From Desulfobacterales bacterium (GTDB lineage Bacteria; Desulfobacterota; Desulfobacteria; Desulfobacterales; Desulfobacteraceae), in assembly GCA_022361535.1 (NCBI GenBank), contig JAKSAU010000067.1:1-6667 (forward strand): a stretch of DNA of 6,667 nt, in the 5' to 3' direction. Positions 6,626 to 6,667 of the stretch are shown piece by piece (position 1 is the stretch's first letter; each line of letters opens with the position of its first letter). The translations under genes were made by a program, and so were the position numbers. The notes under the pieces are model-generated. The model saw only the letters and a program-made list of their open reading frames with translations, had not been told where the DNA came from and did no database searches.

Positions 6626-6667
6626 TTTTGCATCTCCAAAAAAATTGCCCTCAAAGGCTGAAAAAGC
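6622..6667 (-). CDS. Possible 3' end of an upstream gene overlapping eutA (uncertain)
   Basis: A second minus-strand frame is open from the right edge and ends at TGA 6624-6622, which overlaps the eutA TTG start as TTGA. The visible 14 codons read LFQPLRAIFLEMQN. The overlap is the kind often seen between coupled operon genes. The fragment is far too short to recognise, and open frames of this length arise by chance. An eut gene or regulator just upstream is plausible but unproven. Confidence 0.2.
   Translation of the reverse strand, partial: LFQPLRAIFLEMQN
6634..6637 (-). promoter_or_regulatory. eutA ribosome binding site deciding a TTG start
   Basis: The minus strand GGAG is 8 nt before TTG 6625-6623. 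No in-frame ATG or GTG exists between the right window edge and this TTG, and homologues begin within a few residues of it, so the rare TTG codon is the best start. Confidence 0.6.

Noticed and set aside
6635..6667. Possible terminator upstream of eutA (GCCT-TTGA-GGGC followed by AATTTTTTT on the minus strand)
   Set aside because: The stem is only four pairs including a G-T wobble, too weak for an intrinsic terminator, and the T-run runs directly into the eutA ribosome binding site.
1..6667. CRISPR arrays, tRNA or rRNA genes, insertion sequences
   Set aside because: No spaced repeats, structured RNA genes, transposase fragments or terminal inverted repeats were seen; the window is almost entirely filled by seven collinear genes.

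Overview
This window is the core of an ethanolamine-utilisation (eut) bacterial microcompartment operon. Every supported gene lies on the minus strand, so transcription runs from the right edge to the left. In transcription order the genes are eutA (6625-5183), eutB (5161-3797), eutC (3778-2894), eutL (2882-2229), a EutK-like shell protein (2227-1619), an acetaldehyde dehydrogenase eutE (1564-125), and the first 23 codons of a small hexameric shell protein of the EutM/PduA type (70-1, cut by the left edge). Gene spacers are 1 to 54 nt. Each gene has a recognisable Shine-Dalgarno sequence, and no convincing promoter or terminator was found inside the window. The window is therefore best read as one internal piece of a single polycistronic unit.

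The proteins fit together as one pathway. EutB and EutC form adenosylcobalamin-dependent ethanolamine ammonia-lyase, which makes acetaldehyde and ammonia. EutA is the ATP-dependent factor that reactivates this lyase. EutE oxidises acetaldehyde to acetyl-CoA using NAD and CoA. EutL (tandem BMC domains), the EutK-like protein and the EutM/PduA-like protein build the protein shell that holds the volatile aldehyde. EutC has a predicted encapsulation helix at its N-terminus, and EutE appears to have one at its C-terminus.

The most unusual gene is the EutK-like one. It has a normal BMC domain, then a basic low-complexity linker, then a C-terminal segment that looks like a Rho N-terminal (SAP-like) nucleic-acid-binding fold rather than the helix-turn-helix reported for enterobacterial EutK. 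Its predicted pore loop reads IGRG, which would put arginine at the pore position.

Organism: a bacterium of middling GC content. The order A-B-C-L-K/M-E-M and the AdhE-like EutE resemble eut clusters of Firmicutes more than the enterobacterial eut operon. The codon use and the EutK type make me think of an anaerobic Gram-negative such as a sulfate reducer of the Desulfobacterota. That assignment is a weak inference. The other usual eut genes (for example eutD, eutT, eutH, eutN, eutS, eutP and the regulators) are not in this window.
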